DNA from: Bacillus sp. CGMCC 1.16541
GTDB taxonomy: Bacteria > Bacillota > Bacilli > Bacillales > Bacillaceae_H
Assembly (NCBI RefSeq): GCF_003184905.1
Contig: NZ_QFRU01000004.1
Coordinates: forward strand, 248,001 to 312,000
DNA: 64,000 nucleotides
Direction of reading: 5' to 3'
Part shown: positions 11,071 to 21,859 of the stretch, piece by piece
How positions within the stretch are numbered: position 1 is the stretch's first letter
How the letters are laid out: each line of letters opens with the position of its first letter
Notes under the pieces: generated by a model
Database searches by the model: none
Told to the model about the DNA's origin: nothing
The model's input: only the letters and a program-made list of their open reading frames with translations
Made by a program: the position numbers and the translations under genes

Positions 11071-12210
11071 TTACTTTCCTAAATATCTAGAAATCACAAG
11101 ACGTTGAATTTCTTGTGTTCCTTCATAAATCTGAGTGATTTTTGCATCACGCATAAAGCGCTCAACAGGATAGTCTTTTGTATAGCCATAGCCACCAAAT
11201 ACTTGAACCGCTTCTGTTGTGACTTTCATGGCTGCATCCCCTGCATAAAGCTTCGACATCGCAGATTCTTTACCGTAAGGAAGACCTTCTGATTCTAACC
11301 AAGCTGCTTGGTACGTTAATAAACGTGCCGCTTCAATGCTTGTCGCCATATCCGCTAATTTAAAGGCAATTCCTTGTTGCGCAATAATCGGCTTGCCAAA
11401 TTGATGACGCTCTTTCGCATAAGCCACGGCCGCATCAAGCGCTCCTTGTGCAATCCCAACGGCCTGAGCAGCAATGCCGTTGCGGCCGCCGTCTAAAGTC
11501 ATCATGGCTACCTTAAAGCCGTCGCCTTCTTCACCTAACACGTTTTCTTTCGGCACTCGGCAATCTTCAAACATAATTTCTGTCGTTGGTGATGAGCGAA
11601 TACCAAGTTTGCTTTCTTTCTTCCCAACTGAAAAACCTTTCATGTCTTTGTCAACGATAAATGCAGTCGTTCCACGTTGTTTCTGATTTGGATCTGTCAA
11701 TGCAAAGACAACATAGAAATCAGCAATTCCACCATTCGTGATAAAGATTTTTGACCCATTTAAAATGTAATCATCGCCATCTTTTTTAGCTGTTGTGCGT
11801 AGGCCACCCGCATCTGAACCAGAACCTGGCTCTGTTAAGCCATATCCTCCAATGCTTTTTCCTTGTGCCATCGGTTTTAAATACTTTTGCTTTTGCTCTT
11901 CTGTACCAAATTTGTAAATCGGCCAACCTGCTAATGACGTATGAGCAGATAACGTTACCCCTGTTGATGCACAGACACGTGATAACTCTTCAACCGCAAT
12001 ACAATAAGCCAAGTAATCGCTTCCAATTCCGCCGTACTGTTCAGGCCAAGGAATACCAGTTAGTCCGAGGTCTGCCATTTTATCAAAAATGTCACGATCG
12101 AATCTCTCTTCTTCATCACGCTCTGCCGCTGTTGGTTCTACTTCATTTTTTGCAAAGTCTCTCACCATTTTACGAATCATTTCATGCTCTTCTGATAGTT
12201 TAAAATACAT
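11071..12210 (-). CDS. Acyl-CoA dehydrogenase (second copy)
   Basis: FAD-dependent dehydrogenase of 379 residues that introduces the alpha-beta double bond in acyl-CoA. It carries [14 protein letters not shown] and FITNGG near the flavin site, RHQFGKPI, and the C-terminal catalytic glutamate region [20 protein letters not shown]. The frame is open 46 codons further upstream, but that stretch lies inside the neighbouring gene. The ATG at 12210 has a GGGGGATG site 16 bases after the previous stop. It is closely related to the gene just upstream, so the pair probably arose by duplication with different chain-length or branch preference. Substrate is not predictable by eye. Confidence 0.94.
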   Translation of the reverse strand: MYFKLSEEHEMIRKMVRDFAKNEVEPTAAERDEEERFDRDIFDKMADLGLTGIPWPEQYGGIGSDYLAYCIAVEELSRVCASTGVTLSAHTSLAGWPIYKFGTEEQKQKYLKPMAQGKSIGGYGLTEPGSGSDAGGLRTTAKKDGDDYILNGSKIFITNGGIADFYVVFALTDPNQKQRGTTAFIVDKDMKGFSVGKKESKLGIRSSPTTEIMFEDCRVPKENVLGEEGDGFKVAMMTLDGGRNGIAAQAVGIAQGALDAAVAYAKERHQFGKPIIAQQGIAFKLADMATSIEAARLLTYQAAWLESEGLPYGKESAMSKLYAGDAAMKVTTEAVQVFGGYGYTKDYPVERFMRDAKITQIYEGTQEIQRLVISRYLGK

Positions 12211-12226
12211 AATTTCATCCCCCGTT

Positions 12227-13354
12227 TTATAAATGTTTACTAATGACAATTCGTTGAATTTCACTTGTACCTTCGTAAATCTCACACACTTTAGCGTCAC
12301 GGAAATAACGCTCAACTGGGTAGTCTTTCGTATAACCGTAACCTCCAAATACTTGAATGGCTTCTGTCGTCACATTCATAGCCGTGTGTGAGGCGAATAA
12401 TTTTGCCATCGATGCTTGCTTACCACATGGCATGTTGTTTGCACGTAAATAAGCAGCTTGATAGGTTAATAGTTTTGCAGCTTCTACACTTGTTGCCATA
12501 TCAGCTAACTTAAAGGCAATTCCTTGTTGCCTTGAAATTGGTTTTCCAAATTGATGCCGCTCTTCTGCGTATTGCGTCGCTTTCGTTAAAGCTGCCTCAG
12601 CAATGCCTAACGACTGTGCGGCAATTCCAATTCTTCCAACGTCTAAGTTCGCCATCGCGATTTTGAACCCTTCGCCTTCTTCTCCTAAACGGTTTTCAAG
12701 CGGAACACGTACATCTTCTAAAGTAATTTGAACCGTTCTTGAACCATATAAGCCCATTTTTTGTTCGTCTTTTCCAATGTGGAAACCAGCCATTTCTTTT
12801 TCAACAATAAACGCAGTAACCCCTTTACTGCCTAACTCTGCGTTTGTTGTAGCAAAGACGATATACGTATCCGCTTCGCCCCCATTTGTAATGAAGACTT
12901 TTGAGCCATTTAAGATATACGCATCATCTTCTTTACGCGCTCTAGTTTTTAAGCTTGCTGCGTCTGATCCTGCTTGTGGTTCAGTTAAACAAAACGCTCC
13001 TAAATACTCCCCAGTCGCTAGTTTAGGTACGTACTTTTGTTTTTGTTGCTCTGTTCCAAAGTACAAAATAGGATTCGTGCCAACTGATGTATGAACCGAT
13101 AAAATCACTCCGACTGTCGCACTTACTTTTGAGATCTCATGAATCGCAATGATATAAGATAAAAAGTCCATGCCAGAACCGCCATACTCTTCTGATACTG
13201 GAATTCCCATCAACCCTAGTTCACCCATTTTTTTCAAGATGTCACGTGGAAACTGTCCCTGTTCCATCTTTTCAACAAACGGTTCAATTTCATTTATGGC
13301 AAAGTCTCTTACCATTGTTTGCATCATCTTTTGTTCTTCTGTTAATGGAATCAT
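12227..13354 (-). CDS. acdA: Acyl-CoA dehydrogenase (first copy)
   Basis: A 375-residue FAD acyl-CoA dehydrogenase with [42 protein letters not shown] and the catalytic-glutamate segment [18 protein letters not shown]. It is the likely counterpart of B. subtilis acdA, which lies between fadF and rpoE. Here four more genes have been inserted between fadF and rpoE. The ATG follows GGGGGGACAAC. It is 18 bases downstream of the hydroxyacyl-CoA dehydrogenase gene, so the two are co-transcribed. Electrons presumably pass to ETF and then FadF; ETF genes are not in the window. Confidence 0.94.
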   Translation of the reverse strand: MIPLTEEQKMMQTMVRDFAINEIEPFVEKMEQGQFPRDILKKMGELGLMGIPVSEEYGGSGMDFLSYIIAIHEISKVSATVGVILSVHTSVGTNPILYFGTEQQKQKYVPKLATGEYLGAFCLTEPQAGSDAASLKTRARKEDDAYILNGSKVFITNGGEADTYIVFATTNAELGSKGVTAFIVEKEMAGFHIGKDEQKMGLYGSRTVQITLEDVRVPLENRLGEEGEGFKIAMANLDVGRIGIAAQSLGIAEAALTKATQYAEERHQFGKPISRQQGIAFKLADMATSVEAAKLLTYQAAYLRANNMPCGKQASMAKLFASHTAMNVTTEAIQVFGGYGYTKDYPVERYFRDAKVCEIYEGTSEIQRIVISKHL

Positions 13355-13372
13355 GTTGTCCCCCCTAAGAGA

Positions 13373-14224
13373 TTAGTCGTATTGATAAAAGCCTCTGCCT
13401 GTTTTCTTTCCTAACCAACCTGCTTTTACGTATTTACGCAAAAGTGGACATGGTCGGTATTTATCATCGCCAAATCCTTCGTGAAGTGTTTCCATAATAT
13501 ACAGACACGTATCAAGCCCAATAAAATCAGCAAGCGTCAACGGCCCCATCGGATGGTTCATTCCAAGTTTCATGACATCGTCAATGGCTTCTTTCGTTGC
13601 TACCCCTTCGTACAATGTATAGATTGCTTCGTTAATCATTGGCATTAAAATACGATTTGAAACGAAGCCTGGAAAGTCATTTACCTCAACTGGAACTTTA
13701 TTTAAGACGTTCGTTGTATCATAAATCGCTTGATACACATCATCACTCGTTGCTAACCCACGAATAATCTCTACTAGTTTCATAACAGGAACTGGATTCA
13801 TAAAGTGCATGCCAATGACTTGTTCTGGTCTGTTTGTTGCAGCTGCAATTTCTGTAATTGGTAACGAAGATGTATTTGATGCTAAAATGGTATGTGCAGG
13901 CGCTAGTTCGTCTAACTTTGCAAACAACTTCGTTTTCACATCCATGTTTTCAACAATGGCTTCAACGACTAAATCCACTTCTTTTACTGCTTCTACTTCC
14001 ACAGTTGGCTGTAAACGACTTAAGATTTGATCTCGGTCATCACTTGATAACTTTCCTTTTTCTACTTGTCGGTTTAAATTTTTTTCAATCGTGTTCATCC
14101 CACGCTGTAAAAAATCTTCTTGTAAGTCTTGAAGTTTCACTTCATATCCAGCCATTGCAAACACTTGTGCAATACCAGACCCCATTTGTCCTGCCCCTAT
14201 AACCATTACTTTTTTTATGTTCAT
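13373..14224 (-). CDS. 3-hydroxybutyryl-CoA dehydrogenase
   Basis: NAD(P)-dependent dehydrogenase of 283 residues (Hbd/MmgB family) oxidising 3-hydroxyacyl-CoA to 3-ketoacyl-CoA. The N-terminal Rossmann motif is [15 protein letters not shown]. The catalytic His-Glu region is in [19 protein letters not shown], and [19 protein letters not shown] and TGRGFYQYD mark the C-terminal domain. Two ATG codons lie 6 bases apart; the second (14224) is correctly spaced from AGGGGG, the first touches it. It sits between thiolase and acyl-CoA dehydrogenase genes in one leftward operon. Confidence 0.95.
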   Translation of the reverse strand: MNIKKVMVIGAGQMGSGIAQVFAMAGYEVKLQDLQEDFLQRGMNTIEKNLNRQVEKGKLSSDDRDQILSRLQPTVEVEAVKEVDLVVEAIVENMDVKTKLFAKLDELAPAHTILASNTSSLPITEIAAATNRPEQVIGMHFMNPVPVMKLVEIIRGLATSDDVYQAIYDTTNVLNKVPVEVNDFPGFVSNRILMPMINEAIYTLYEGVATKEAIDDVMKLGMNHPMGPLTLADFIGLDTCLYIMETLHEGFGDDKYRPCPLLRKYVKAGWLGKKTGRGFYQYD

Positions 14225-14245
14225 ATTCATCCCCCTGTTTCTCTC

Positions 14246-15427
14246 TTAATCTACTTGAATCATAATCGCGTCACCTTGGCCGCCACCGCTACAGATCGAT
14301 GCAATGCCAATGCCGCCGCCACGACGCTTCAGCTCATGAATGAGTGTGACAATGATACGTGCACCACTTGCGCCAATTGGATGTCCAAGTGCTACAGCTC
14401 CACCGTTTACATTAACTTTCCCCTCTGGAATATCTGCTAACTTCATACTAATTAAGGCTACAGCCGCAAACGCTTCGTTAATCTCAAAAAGGTCAATATC
14501 TGCGACTGTTTTACCTGTTTTCTCTAATAGTTTTGTAATGACAAGTCCTGGTGTTTTCGGGAAGTCTTTCGGCTCTCCTGCTAACGATGCATGACCTAAA
14601 ATAGTCGCAAGTGGCTTTTTGCCTTCTTTTAATGCTCGTTCTTCACTCATTAAAACAAGCGCCGCCGCTCCGTCGTTTACTCCTGGCGCGTTCCCTGCCG
14701 TAATGGTTCCAGATTGACCAAACACTGGTCGAAGGGTCGATAACTTTTCAATCGATGTATCTTTTCTTGGTGCTTCGTCTTTTGACACAACAAGTGGCTC
14801 ACCTTTACGCTGTGGCACTTTCACGTCCACAATTTCATCACGAAATTTTCCTTCTTCATGAGCCGCCACCGCCAGTTGATGACTACGAAACGCCCATTGA
14901 TCTTGCGCTTCTCTTGAGATATCCATTTCCTTTGAAATATCATTGCCGTACGTACCCATTTGCACGCCTGTAAAGCTACATGTTAAGCCATCATGAATCA
15001 TTAAATCTTTCACAGCACCGTCGCCCATTCGTAGTCCCCAACGAGCTTTCGGAAGCATATAAGGTGCATTGCTCATTGATTCCATACCACCTGCAACAAT
15101 CACCTCTTCATCTCCAGCTCGAATCACTTGATCAGCAATCGTGACACTACGTAGTCCAGATGCACACACTTTGTTAATGGTCTCTGTTTTTACATGTGAA
15201 GGAAGACCTGCGTAATGACTCGCTTGGTGCGAAGGAATTTGACCTTGTCCTCCTTGTAGCACACACCCCATTAATACCTCTTCCACTGCTTCTTTCGCAA
15301 CACCAGCTCGGTTTAGTGCTTCTTCAATGGCAATTCCACCTAGTTCAGCTGCTTTTAGTGAACTGATACTTCCCCCTAATTTTCCAAACGGTGTACGGAC
15401 ACCACTTAAAATCACTGTTCGACTCAT
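14246..15427 (-). CDS. Acetyl-CoA C-acetyltransferase (thiolase)
   Basis: A 393-residue thiolase that cleaves 3-ketoacyl-CoA or condenses two acetyl-CoA. The nucleophilic cysteine is in [11 protein letters not shown], and the base histidine and second cysteine are in [11 protein letters not shown] and [10 protein letters not shown]. The ATG at 15427 follows GGGAGGAATTTG; sixteen further in-frame codons upstream run through the candidate operator and are not protein-like. It is the first gene of the acyl-CoA operon downstream of fadF, separated from it by a terminator. Most like the MmgA/AtoB group. Confidence 0.95.
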   Translation of the reverse strand: MSRTVILSGVRTPFGKLGGSISSLKAAELGGIAIEEALNRAGVAKEAVEEVLMGCVLQGGQGQIPSHQASHYAGLPSHVKTETINKVCASGLRSVTIADQVIRAGDEEVIVAGGMESMSNAPYMLPKARWGLRMGDGAVKDLMIHDGLTCSFTGVQMGTYGNDISKEMDISREAQDQWAFRSHQLAVAAHEEGKFRDEIVDVKVPQRKGEPLVVSKDEAPRKDTSIEKLSTLRPVFGQSGTITAGNAPGVNDGAAALVLMSEERALKEGKKPLATILGHASLAGEPKDFPKTPGLVITKLLEKTGKTVADIDLFEINEAFAAVALISMKLADIPEGKVNVNGGAVALGHPIGASGARIIVTLIHELKRRGGGIGIASICSGGGQGDAIMIQVD

Positions 15428-15449
15428 ACCAAATTCCTCCCCTATGATT

Positions 15450-15467
15450 TTGACTGAACGCTCGCTC
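15450..15467. promoter_or_regulatory. Candidate acyl-CoA regulator operator upstream of the thiolase gene
   Basis: The minus-strand sequence GAGCGAGCGTTCAGTCAA matches the fadF-promoter site GAATGAGCATTCAGTCAA at 15 of 18 positions. Each has an imperfect dyad centred on AG. It lies 23 bases before the thiolase start and after the fadF terminator. No convincing -10 box is visible beside it, so whether it acts at a promoter or as a leader roadblock is unclear. Confidence 0.5.
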
Positions 15468-15485
15468 GACACCATCTAAAGACAA

Positions 15486-15517
15486 AAGGAAATAGTGCAT
15501 ACGCACCTATTTCCTTT
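15486..15517 (-). terminator. Terminator between fadF and the thiolase gene
   Basis: AAAGGAAATAG and CTATTTCCTTT arms with GTGC/GCAC inside form a strong hairpin 7 bases after the fadF stop. It is followed leftward by TTTTGTCTTT. It may only attenuate, since the genes downstream belong to the same pathway. Confidence 0.7.
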
Positions 15518-15523
15518 CAACGA

Positions 15524-17635
15524 TTAAGACACTAATTCTTGTTGTGTACCGAATACGGCTTTTTCTAGAAGCTCTGCTACATCGTATGTGGATACTTGCT
15601 CTTCAACTTCTTTTGCTTTTGTTCCATCACTTAACATTGTTAAGCAATACGGACATCCTGCACTAATGACACTTGGATTAACTGCTAATGCTTGCTCTGT
15701 GCGTGCAACATTCACACGTTGACCTGTGGTTTCTTCTGTCCACATTAAGCCCCCACCTGCTCCACAACACATGCCTGTTTCACGCTTACGTTCCATTTCG
15801 ACGAGCTTGACACCCGGAATGGATTTTAAAATCTCACGTGGTGGGTCATACACTTCGTTATAGCGACCTAAATAACAAGAGTCATGGAAGGTAATCGTTT
15901 CGTTTACTTCAAATGTTGGCTTCAACTTGCCTTCTTTCACAAGCTGATCTAATAGTTCCGTATGATGATAGACTTCTGCTTCTAAACCAAAGTCTGGGTA
16001 TTCATTTTTAAAGATGTTGTATGCGTGGGGATCAATCGTGACAATTTTCTTCACATCATTTTTTGCAAACTCTTCAATATTCTTTGTTGCAAGCTCTTGA
16101 AATAGGAATTCGTTTCCTAAGCGACGCGGTGTGTCTCCTGAGTTTTTCTCTTTATTACCGAGAATCGCAAATTTCACGTCAGCTTCGTTTAATAGTTTCG
16201 CGAAAGATAGTGCAATCTTTTGACTGCGATTGTCATATGAACCCATTGAACCGACCCAGAATAAATACTCAAATTCTCCGCCAGCTTTACTCATTTCTTT
16301 TACCGTTGGAACATGCACATCTTCACGTGCTTCACGCCAAGTTTCACGCTCTTTACGGTTTAATCCCCACGGGTTACCTTGACGCTCAATATTTGTCATT
16401 GCACGCTGAGCATCTGCGTCCATTTTCCCTTCTGTTAAAACAAGGAAACGACGTAGATCAATAATTTTATCAACGTGTTCATTCATAACTGGACATTGAT
16501 CTTCACAGTTACGACATGTTGTACATGCCCAAATTTCTTCTTCTGTGATAACATCACCAATTAAAGAAGGATTGTACTCAGTTGTCGCAGCTGCTTCAAC
16601 ACTTCCGCTACCAGCAGCCATCATAGCTAGCTGATTTCCTTTTGTGTTTGCAAATGCATATGTTGGTACCCAAGGAGCTTTTGATGTAACGACTGCTCCT
16701 TTTTCAGTTAAGTGATCACGCAGTTTAACAATTAAATCCATCGGTGATAGGATTTTTCCTGTACCTGTGGCAGGACACATGTTTGTACATCGTCCACATT
16801 CTACACAAGCATACAGGTCAATTAATTGCGATTGCGTAAAATCTTCAATTTTCCCAACACCGAAAGATTCTTGAGATTCATCTTCAAAATCAATCTTTTC
16901 AAGCTTTCCAGGATTGGATAAGCGAGTAAAAAAGACGTTTGCTGGACCTGCAATTAAATGTGCGTGCTTTGATTGTGGTACATACACTAAAAATGCAAGC
17001 AAAACTAGTAAGTGAATCCACCATGATACATAGAACAAAGCAATGGCAACTGTTTCATTGATGCCACCTAATAGGAAAGCAAAAGCAGATGCAACAGGCT
17101 CTGTCCACGTTAAGCTATGTTCATGCCAAATGATTGACATTCCATTTCCAAATAAGACGGATAACATTAATGAACCAATGAAGATTAAAACAAGTCCGGA
17201 TTTAAAGCCCCTTTTTAAACGAACTAATTTTTCAACATAACGACGGTGAAATGCCCAAATAACAGCAACTAAGATGGTGAGTGTGACAATCTCTTGGAAG
17301 AAAGTAAATGCAGGATATAACGGGCCTAATGGTAAGTGAGCCCCTGGAATAAGTCCTTTTAAAATAAAATCAATGGCACCGAATTGTACAAGGATGAAGC
17401 CGTAAAAGAACATGACATGCATAATGCCACTCTTTTTATCTTTCAATAACTTCTTTTGTCCAAAAACGTTCACCCAAACTTTATCAAGACGCTCTTTAAA
17501 TTTGCGGTCAAACTCCACTTTCTTTCCTAACTGAATATACGCAATACGGGTTTTGATCAGGTACACAAACAACGATAATGCGTAAGCGGTTACAATTAGG
17601 AATAAGACGAGGTTGATCCATACTAAAACATCCAC
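15524..17635 (-). CDS. fadF: Membrane iron-sulfur oxidoreductase FadF (YwjF-like)
   Basis: A 703-residue protein thought to carry electrons from acyl-CoA dehydrogenase, via ETF, to the respiratory chain. The N-terminal third has several membrane helices (DVLVWINLVLFLIVTAYALS and others). Two 4Fe-4S motifs follow (CVECGRCTNMCP, CTTCRNCEDQCP), then two cysteine-rich CCG domains (FHDSCYLGRYN, CCGAGGGLMW, AGCPYCLTM). I chose the GTG at 17635, 8 bases after AAAGGAG, which gives the length of B. subtilis FadF; an ATG at 17659 precedes that ribosome binding site. Its promoter contains a candidate operator shared with the thiolase gene. Confidence 0.92.
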   Translation of the reverse strand: MDVLVWINLVLFLIVTAYALSLFVYLIKTRIAYIQLGKKVEFDRKFKERLDKVWVNVFGQKKLLKDKKSGIMHVMFFYGFILVQFGAIDFILKGLIPGAHLPLGPLYPAFTFFQEIVTLTILVAVIWAFHRRYVEKLVRLKRGFKSGLVLIFIGSLMLSVLFGNGMSIIWHEHSLTWTEPVASAFAFLLGGINETVAIALFYVSWWIHLLVLLAFLVYVPQSKHAHLIAGPANVFFTRLSNPGKLEKIDFEDESQESFGVGKIEDFTQSQLIDLYACVECGRCTNMCPATGTGKILSPMDLIVKLRDHLTEKGAVVTSKAPWVPTYAFANTKGNQLAMMAAGSGSVEAAATTEYNPSLIGDVITEEEIWACTTCRNCEDQCPVMNEHVDKIIDLRRFLVLTEGKMDADAQRAMTNIERQGNPWGLNRKERETWREAREDVHVPTVKEMSKAGGEFEYLFWVGSMGSYDNRSQKIALSFAKLLNEADVKFAILGNKEKNSGDTPRRLGNEFLFQELATKNIEEFAKNDVKKIVTIDPHAYNIFKNEYPDFGLEAEVYHHTELLDQLVKEGKLKPTFEVNETITFHDSCYLGRYNEVYDPPREILKSIPGVKLVEMERKRETGMCCGAGGGLMWTEETTGQRVNVARTEQALAVNPSVISAGCPYCLTMLSDGTKAKEVEEQVSTYDVAELLEKAVFGTQQELVS

Positions 17636-17717
17636 GCTGAAAACTCCTTTCATCCTCATTATAGTCGGCTCTTAGGTGTTTGACTATAATAAATTTTCAG
17701 ATAATATTGTTAGTTTT

Positions 17718-17746
17718 ATTGTAATTATGAATGAGCATTCAGTCAA
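17718..17746 (-). promoter_or_regulatory. fadF promoter with overlapping dyad operator
   Basis: Leftward, TTGACT (17746-17741), 17 bases, TACAAT (17723-17718). The spacer and -35 contain the dyad TGAATG-AG-CATTCA (17728-17741), whose half sites equal those of B. subtilis FadR boxes but with a shorter centre. Binding there would block RNA polymerase. Regulation by the TetR protein encoded in the operon is inferred. Confidence 0.72.
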
Positions 17747-17820
17747 CAGGTTTTTTTACTTCTTTTCATATTCTTGGTAAAGAAGGTGAAACTAATAAAA
17801 AGAAAAAGGAGGAGTTACAT

Positions 17821-19023
17821 TTGTTAGCTACTCTCGTGATGATTTTGCTCTTTATCATTCTTATCGCTTGGTTTGCACTCGATTTTTCACTTGGAAAAAA
17901 AGCACACCTGAAACAGCAAAAAGAACAAACCTTTTCTAAGCATGATGCACATATTCAATTGTTTACAAATGGGACCGATCTTTTTAAAGATTTGTTTGCA
18001 CAAATCGAGCAAGCCGATCACTATATCCACATTGAGTTTTACATTATTAAACGAGACAACATTAGTCAGCAGTTTTTTGAGCTTTTAGAGAAAAAAGCAA
18101 GTGAAGGTGTGGAAGTTCGGCTATTGATTGATCGCATCGGAAGTTTAAAAGTACGAAAAAAAGATATTTCTTCTTTAAAAACGCATGGCGTTCAATTTTC
18201 CTACAGCCAAATGCCTCGCTTGCCTTTTTTGTTTTATACCATCAACTCAAGAAATCACCGAAAAATCTCTATCATTGACGGGAAAGCAGGATACGTTGGT
18301 GGATTTAACATTGGGCAAGAATACTTAGGGCTTGACCCTACATTGGGGAAGTGGAAAGACTATCATCTAAAACTTCATGGGTTGATTGTAAATGACTTGC
18401 AACAACAATTTTTAACAGATTGGAAAGCAAATACAAAAAATGATTTACTTCATGAATCAAGGTATTTTTCAGCTAAGCCCACAGGTACGGCAACCGTTCA
18501 ACTGAAAGCAACTGAAGGAAATACATTAGAACGAGATTTTTTAGTGCTCGTTCAAAAAGCAGAGCGTGAACTTCTTATTGGTACCCCTTATTTTATTCCC
18601 AGTGAAAAGTTATTTGATGAACTATTAAAAGCGGTAAAACGCGGGGTGAAAGTAAGTGTGTTAATTCCAATGCGAGCCGATCACCCCTTTGTACGTGATG
18701 CAGCTTTTGCTTATATTCCTACACTTTTAAGAGCAGGTGGGTTCGTGTACGAATATTATTACGGTTTCTATCATGCAAAGGTGATCATTGTTGATGATAA
18801 GATTTGTGACATTGGTACAGGAAACTTTGATCGACGGAGTTTATTCTTAAACCAAGAAGTGAATTGTTACATTTATGACCCAGCATTTATTCGCCAAGCA
18901 AAAGAAACATTCTACAAGAGCTTAGAAGACTCAAAACAGCTAAAGATAAAAGATTTGGAGAAACGAACAAGAATTGATCAGTTAAAACAAGCTGTTGCAA
19001 CATTCATCTCTCCTCTTTTGTAA
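17821..19023 (+). CDS. Cardiolipin synthase-type phospholipase D (YwjE-like)
   Basis: A 400-residue membrane phospholipid synthase with one N-terminal transmembrane helix (LLATLVMILLFIILIAWFAL, residues 1-20). It has two PLD catalytic motifs of HxKxxxxD type, NHRKISIIDG near residue 155 and YHAKVIIVDD near residue 318. Two PLD motifs with a single helix and this length fit B. subtilis YwjE better than the two-helix ClsA. The start is a TTG at 17821, 6 bases after AAGGAGGAG. An upstream in-frame ATG at 17731 lies inside the fadF operator and is rejected. uvsE follows on the same strand, as in B. subtilis. Confidence 0.92.
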   Translation: MLATLVMILLFIILIAWFALDFSLGKKAHLKQQKEQTFSKHDAHIQLFTNGTDLFKDLFAQIEQADHYIHIEFYIIKRDNISQQFFELLEKKASEGVEVRLLIDRIGSLKVRKKDISSLKTHGVQFSYSQMPRLPFLFYTINSRNHRKISIIDGKAGYVGGFNIGQEYLGLDPTLGKWKDYHLKLHGLIVNDLQQQFLTDWKANTKNDLLHESRYFSAKPTGTATVQLKATEGNTLERDFLVLVQKAERELLIGTPYFIPSEKLFDELLKAVKRGVKVSVLIPMRADHPFVRDAAFAYIPTLLRAGGFVYEYYYGFYHAKVIIVDDKICDIGTGNFDRRSLFLNQEVNCYIYDPAFIRQAKETFYKSLEDSKQLKIKDLEKRTRIDQLKQAVATFISPLL

Positions 19024-19138
19024 CAAGGTTAAGGGTTTTGCTGTAAGAGATCGTAAAAGAGAGTGGTTGCGCCCAACTTAAGCTTTTAATTAAGAACTCT
19101 AGTTAGAAAATAACCTAACACAAAGAAAGGATTTCTAC

Positions 19139-20092
19139 ATGGATATTCGATTTGGCTATGTGTCTCACGCTCTGTCACTTTGGGATTGCTCTCCGGCTAA
19201 AACACTCACGTTTACAAGATGGAGCAAAATGGACAAAGAAGAGCGAACTAATAAATTACTGGACGTGACTAGACAAAATTTACACCATACAAAACGAGCT
19301 TTACATTTTAATATTGCACACGAAATTCACCTTTATCGCCTATCTTCTTCACTTGTCCCACTCGCTACTCATCCCGAAGCACAGTGGGATTATGTTTCGG
19401 CTTTTAGAGATGAATGGAGAGAGCTTGGAGAGTTAATTAAAAAACACCACCTCCGTGTCAGCTTTCACCCTAATCAATTCACTCTGTTTACAAGTGATAA
19501 AAAGCATATTACTGAAAATGCAGTCGTTGATATGACCTATCACTATGACATGTTAGAATCGATGGGCGTGGCAGATCAATCCCTTATTAATATCCACGTA
19601 GGAGGTGCATATGGGAACAAAACAACAGCGATTGAACGATTTCACCACAACATTCAAAAGCTTCCGTTACCTATTAAAAAACGGATGACACTTGAAAATG
19701 ATGATAAAACGTACACCACAGAAGAAACACTAGCCGTTTGTGAAGCAGAAAAAATTCCGCTTCTTTTTGATTATCATCACCATCAAGCCAATCCTTGCGA
19801 AACACCTTTAGAAACGCTACTTCCAAAGATATTCGCAACATGGAAACACATTGGACTAAAACCAAAAGTACATCTCTCTTCTCCTAAGTCTGAACAAGCT
19901 TTTCGTAGTCATGCCGATTATGTTTCTTTTGAGTTTATTCATCCGTTTCTTGAAATGGCTAAAGAATTAAATCAAGATTTCGATGTGATGATTGAAGCAA
20001 AATTAAAAGATAAGGCGTTGTTAAAGCTAGTAGAAGACATTACGAAAGTACGCGGTGTGAAGCGAATTGGTGGGGCTACCATTCGCTATTAA
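19139..20092 (+). CDS. uvsE: UV damage endonuclease UvsE
   Basis: A 317-residue TIM-barrel endonuclease of the UVDE family that nicks DNA 5' of UV photoproducts, an excision repair route independent of UvrABC. The start [12 protein letters not shown] is typical. Metal-binding His/Glu/Asp residues appear in [33 protein letters not shown] and MIEAKLKD. The ATG follows AAAGGA with 7-base spacing. It sits directly after the YwjE-like gene with a 115-base gap holding only a weak GTTAG/CTAAC hairpin, so the two may be co-transcribed. UVDE proteins protect Bacillus spores. Confidence 0.93.
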   Translation: MDIRFGYVSHALSLWDCSPAKTLTFTRWSKMDKEERTNKLLDVTRQNLHHTKRALHFNIAHEIHLYRLSSSLVPLATHPEAQWDYVSAFRDEWRELGELIKKHHLRVSFHPNQFTLFTSDKKHITENAVVDMTYHYDMLESMGVADQSLINIHVGGAYGNKTTAIERFHHNIQKLPLPIKKRMTLENDDKTYTTEETLAVCEAEKIPLLFDYHHHQANPCETPLETLLPKIFATWKHIGLKPKVHLSSPKSEQAFRSHADYVSFEFIHPFLEMAKELNQDFDVMIEAKLKDKALLKLVEDITKVRGVKRIGGATIRY

Positions 20093-20139
20093 AAAAACCG
20101 AGTCAAATGGGACAAAAAAGCATCCCTATTGACTCGGCC
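20091..20139 (-). terminator. Terminator after argS, overlapping the uvsE stop
   Basis: CCGAGTCAA (20098-20106) and TTGACTCGG (20129-20137), with TGGG/CCCT pairing inside, are followed leftward by seven T. It is a strong leftward terminator and may also serve uvsE. Confidence 0.85.
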
Positions 20140-20184
20140 TTCAAATTTCCTTTACTTTCCTTTATTACCTGATGTTCTATCTTC

Positions 20185-21855
20185 TTACATTTTTTCTGGT
20201 GCAGATACACCAATTAGTTTTAATGCATTTTGAAGAGTAATTTGCACAGACTTAATTAGAGCTAAGCGAGCTTTACTTTTTTCCACGTTCTCGCTATCTA
20301 ATACCTTTTCAGCATTATAGAAGCTATGAAGCGCTGAAGCAAGATCAAACACATAGTTTGTAATACGGTGTGGAATACGTTTTGTTGCAGCTTCTGCTAC
20401 TGCTGCAGGGAACTCTCCCACTTTCTTTAATAGATCCATTTCTTTTTCGGCACTAATATGGCTTAATACGAAGTCGTTATCTAGAGAAATACCCATTTCC
20501 TCACCTTGACGTAAGATACTGCAAATACGAGCATGTGCATATTGTGCATAATAAACTGGGTTCTCATTTGATTGAGATACGGCTAGGTCTAAGTCAAAGT
20601 CCATGTGCGTATCACCACTGCGCATTGCAAAGAAGTAACGTGTTGCATCCAATCCTACTTCTTCAATTAAATCACGCATTGTCACAGCTTTACCTGTACG
20701 CTTACTCATCTTCATTTTTTCACCATTTTGATAAAGTTGTACCATTTGAATGATTTCAACTTCAAGCGTATCTTTTTCGTATCCAAGCGCTTGAATTGCT
20801 GCTTTCATACGTGGAATGTAACCATGGTGATCAGCACCCCAGATGTTAATTAACTTGGTAAACCCACGCTTAATTTTATCTTGGTGATATGCAATATCTG
20901 GTGTTAAATACGTATAAGAACCATCGTTTTTAATTAATACGCGGTCTTTATCGTCGCCAAATGTTGTTGAGCGGAACCAAGTTGCACCTTCTTCTTCAAA
21001 AATATGGTCTTGCTCACGTAACGTTGAAAGTGCTTCTTCAATTTTTCCGTTTTTATAAAGAGACGTTTCTGAATACCAAACATCAAATTTCACACGAAAC
21101 TCTTCTAAGTCGCGCTTCAATTTTTCCATCTCGTACTCTAGTCCGTATTGACGGAAAAACGCTAAACGCTCTTCTTCTGATACATTTGCATAGTGGTCAC
21201 CGTGTTGATTTGCTAGCTCTTTTCCAATGTTAATAATATCTTCACCGTGATACCCATCTTCAGGCATTGCTTGCTCTTTACCTAATGCTTGCATGTAGCG
21301 AGCTTCAACTGATTTGGCTAAGTTGTTAATTTGGTTTCCAGCATCGTTGATGTAGTATTCACGTGACACATCGTATCCTGCTTTTGCCAAGACGTTACAA
21401 AGTGAGTCTCCCACAGCCGCTCCGCGCGCATGACCTAAGTGTAAGTCTCCTGTAGGATTCGCCGATACAAACTCTACTTGTACTTTTTCACCGTTTCCTG
21501 TGTTTGTTTCTCCATACGCTTCACCTGCGTCTAGAATCGTTGGAATAAGGCCTGTTAAGTATGAGTTGTTCATATAAAAGTTAATAAATCCTGGGCCAGC
21601 AATTTCAATCTTTTCAATCGATGCTTTTGTTTTATCAAAGTGACTAACGAGCTCTTCTGCAATCATACGAGGAGCTTTCTTTGCCACACGAGCTAATTGC
21701 ATCGCCATATTTGTTGAATAGTCACCGTGCGCTTTATCTTTTGGTGTTTCTAAAATGACATCTGGAATTTCTTCTTCTTTCGCCAGTCCTGCATTTAAAA
21801 CCGCTTGTTTCACTTCTTCTTTTAGGTTCAATTGAACTTTTTCCACTATATTCAT
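20185..21855 (-). CDS. argS: Arginyl-tRNA synthetase
   Basis: A 556-residue class I aminoacyl-tRNA synthetase charging tRNA-Arg. It has the N-terminal additional domain (about 1-115), the HIGH-type motif in [18 protein letters not shown], the KMSKS motif in [12 protein letters not shown], and an all-helical anticodon-binding domain ending [12 protein letters not shown]. It starts 4 bases after the ywiB stop and uses an AAGGAGG site inside the end of ywiB, so the two genes are translationally linked. No T-box leader is seen upstream of the pair. Confidence 0.97.
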   Translation of the reverse strand: MNIVEKVQLNLKEEVKQAVLNAGLAKEEEIPDVILETPKDKAHGDYSTNMAMQLARVAKKAPRMIAEELVSHFDKTKASIEKIEIAGPGFINFYMNNSYLTGLIPTILDAGEAYGETNTGNGEKVQVEFVSANPTGDLHLGHARGAAVGDSLCNVLAKAGYDVSREYYINDAGNQINNLAKSVEARYMQALGKEQAMPEDGYHGEDIINIGKELANQHGDHYANVSEEERLAFFRQYGLEYEMEKLKRDLEEFRVKFDVWYSETSLYKNGKIEEALSTLREQDHIFEEEGATWFRSTTFGDDKDRVLIKNDGSYTYLTPDIAYHQDKIKRGFTKLINIWGADHHGYIPRMKAAIQALGYEKDTLEVEIIQMVQLYQNGEKMKMSKRTGKAVTMRDLIEEVGLDATRYFFAMRSGDTHMDFDLDLAVSQSNENPVYYAQYAHARICSILRQGEEMGISLDNDFVLSHISAEKEMDLLKKVGEFPAAVAEAATKRIPHRITNYVFDLASALHSFYNAEKVLDSENVEKSKARLALIKSVQITLQNALKLIGVSAPEKM

Positions 21856-21859
21856 GACG

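Noticed and set aside
12211-12348. 46-codon extension of the second acyl-CoA dehydrogenase
   Set aside because: It lies inside the upstream dehydrogenase gene and is not similar to the family N-terminus.
17731-17820. Upstream ATG for the cardiolipin synthase gene
   Set aside because: It falls within the fadF promoter operator, and the later TTG has a perfect ribosome binding site.
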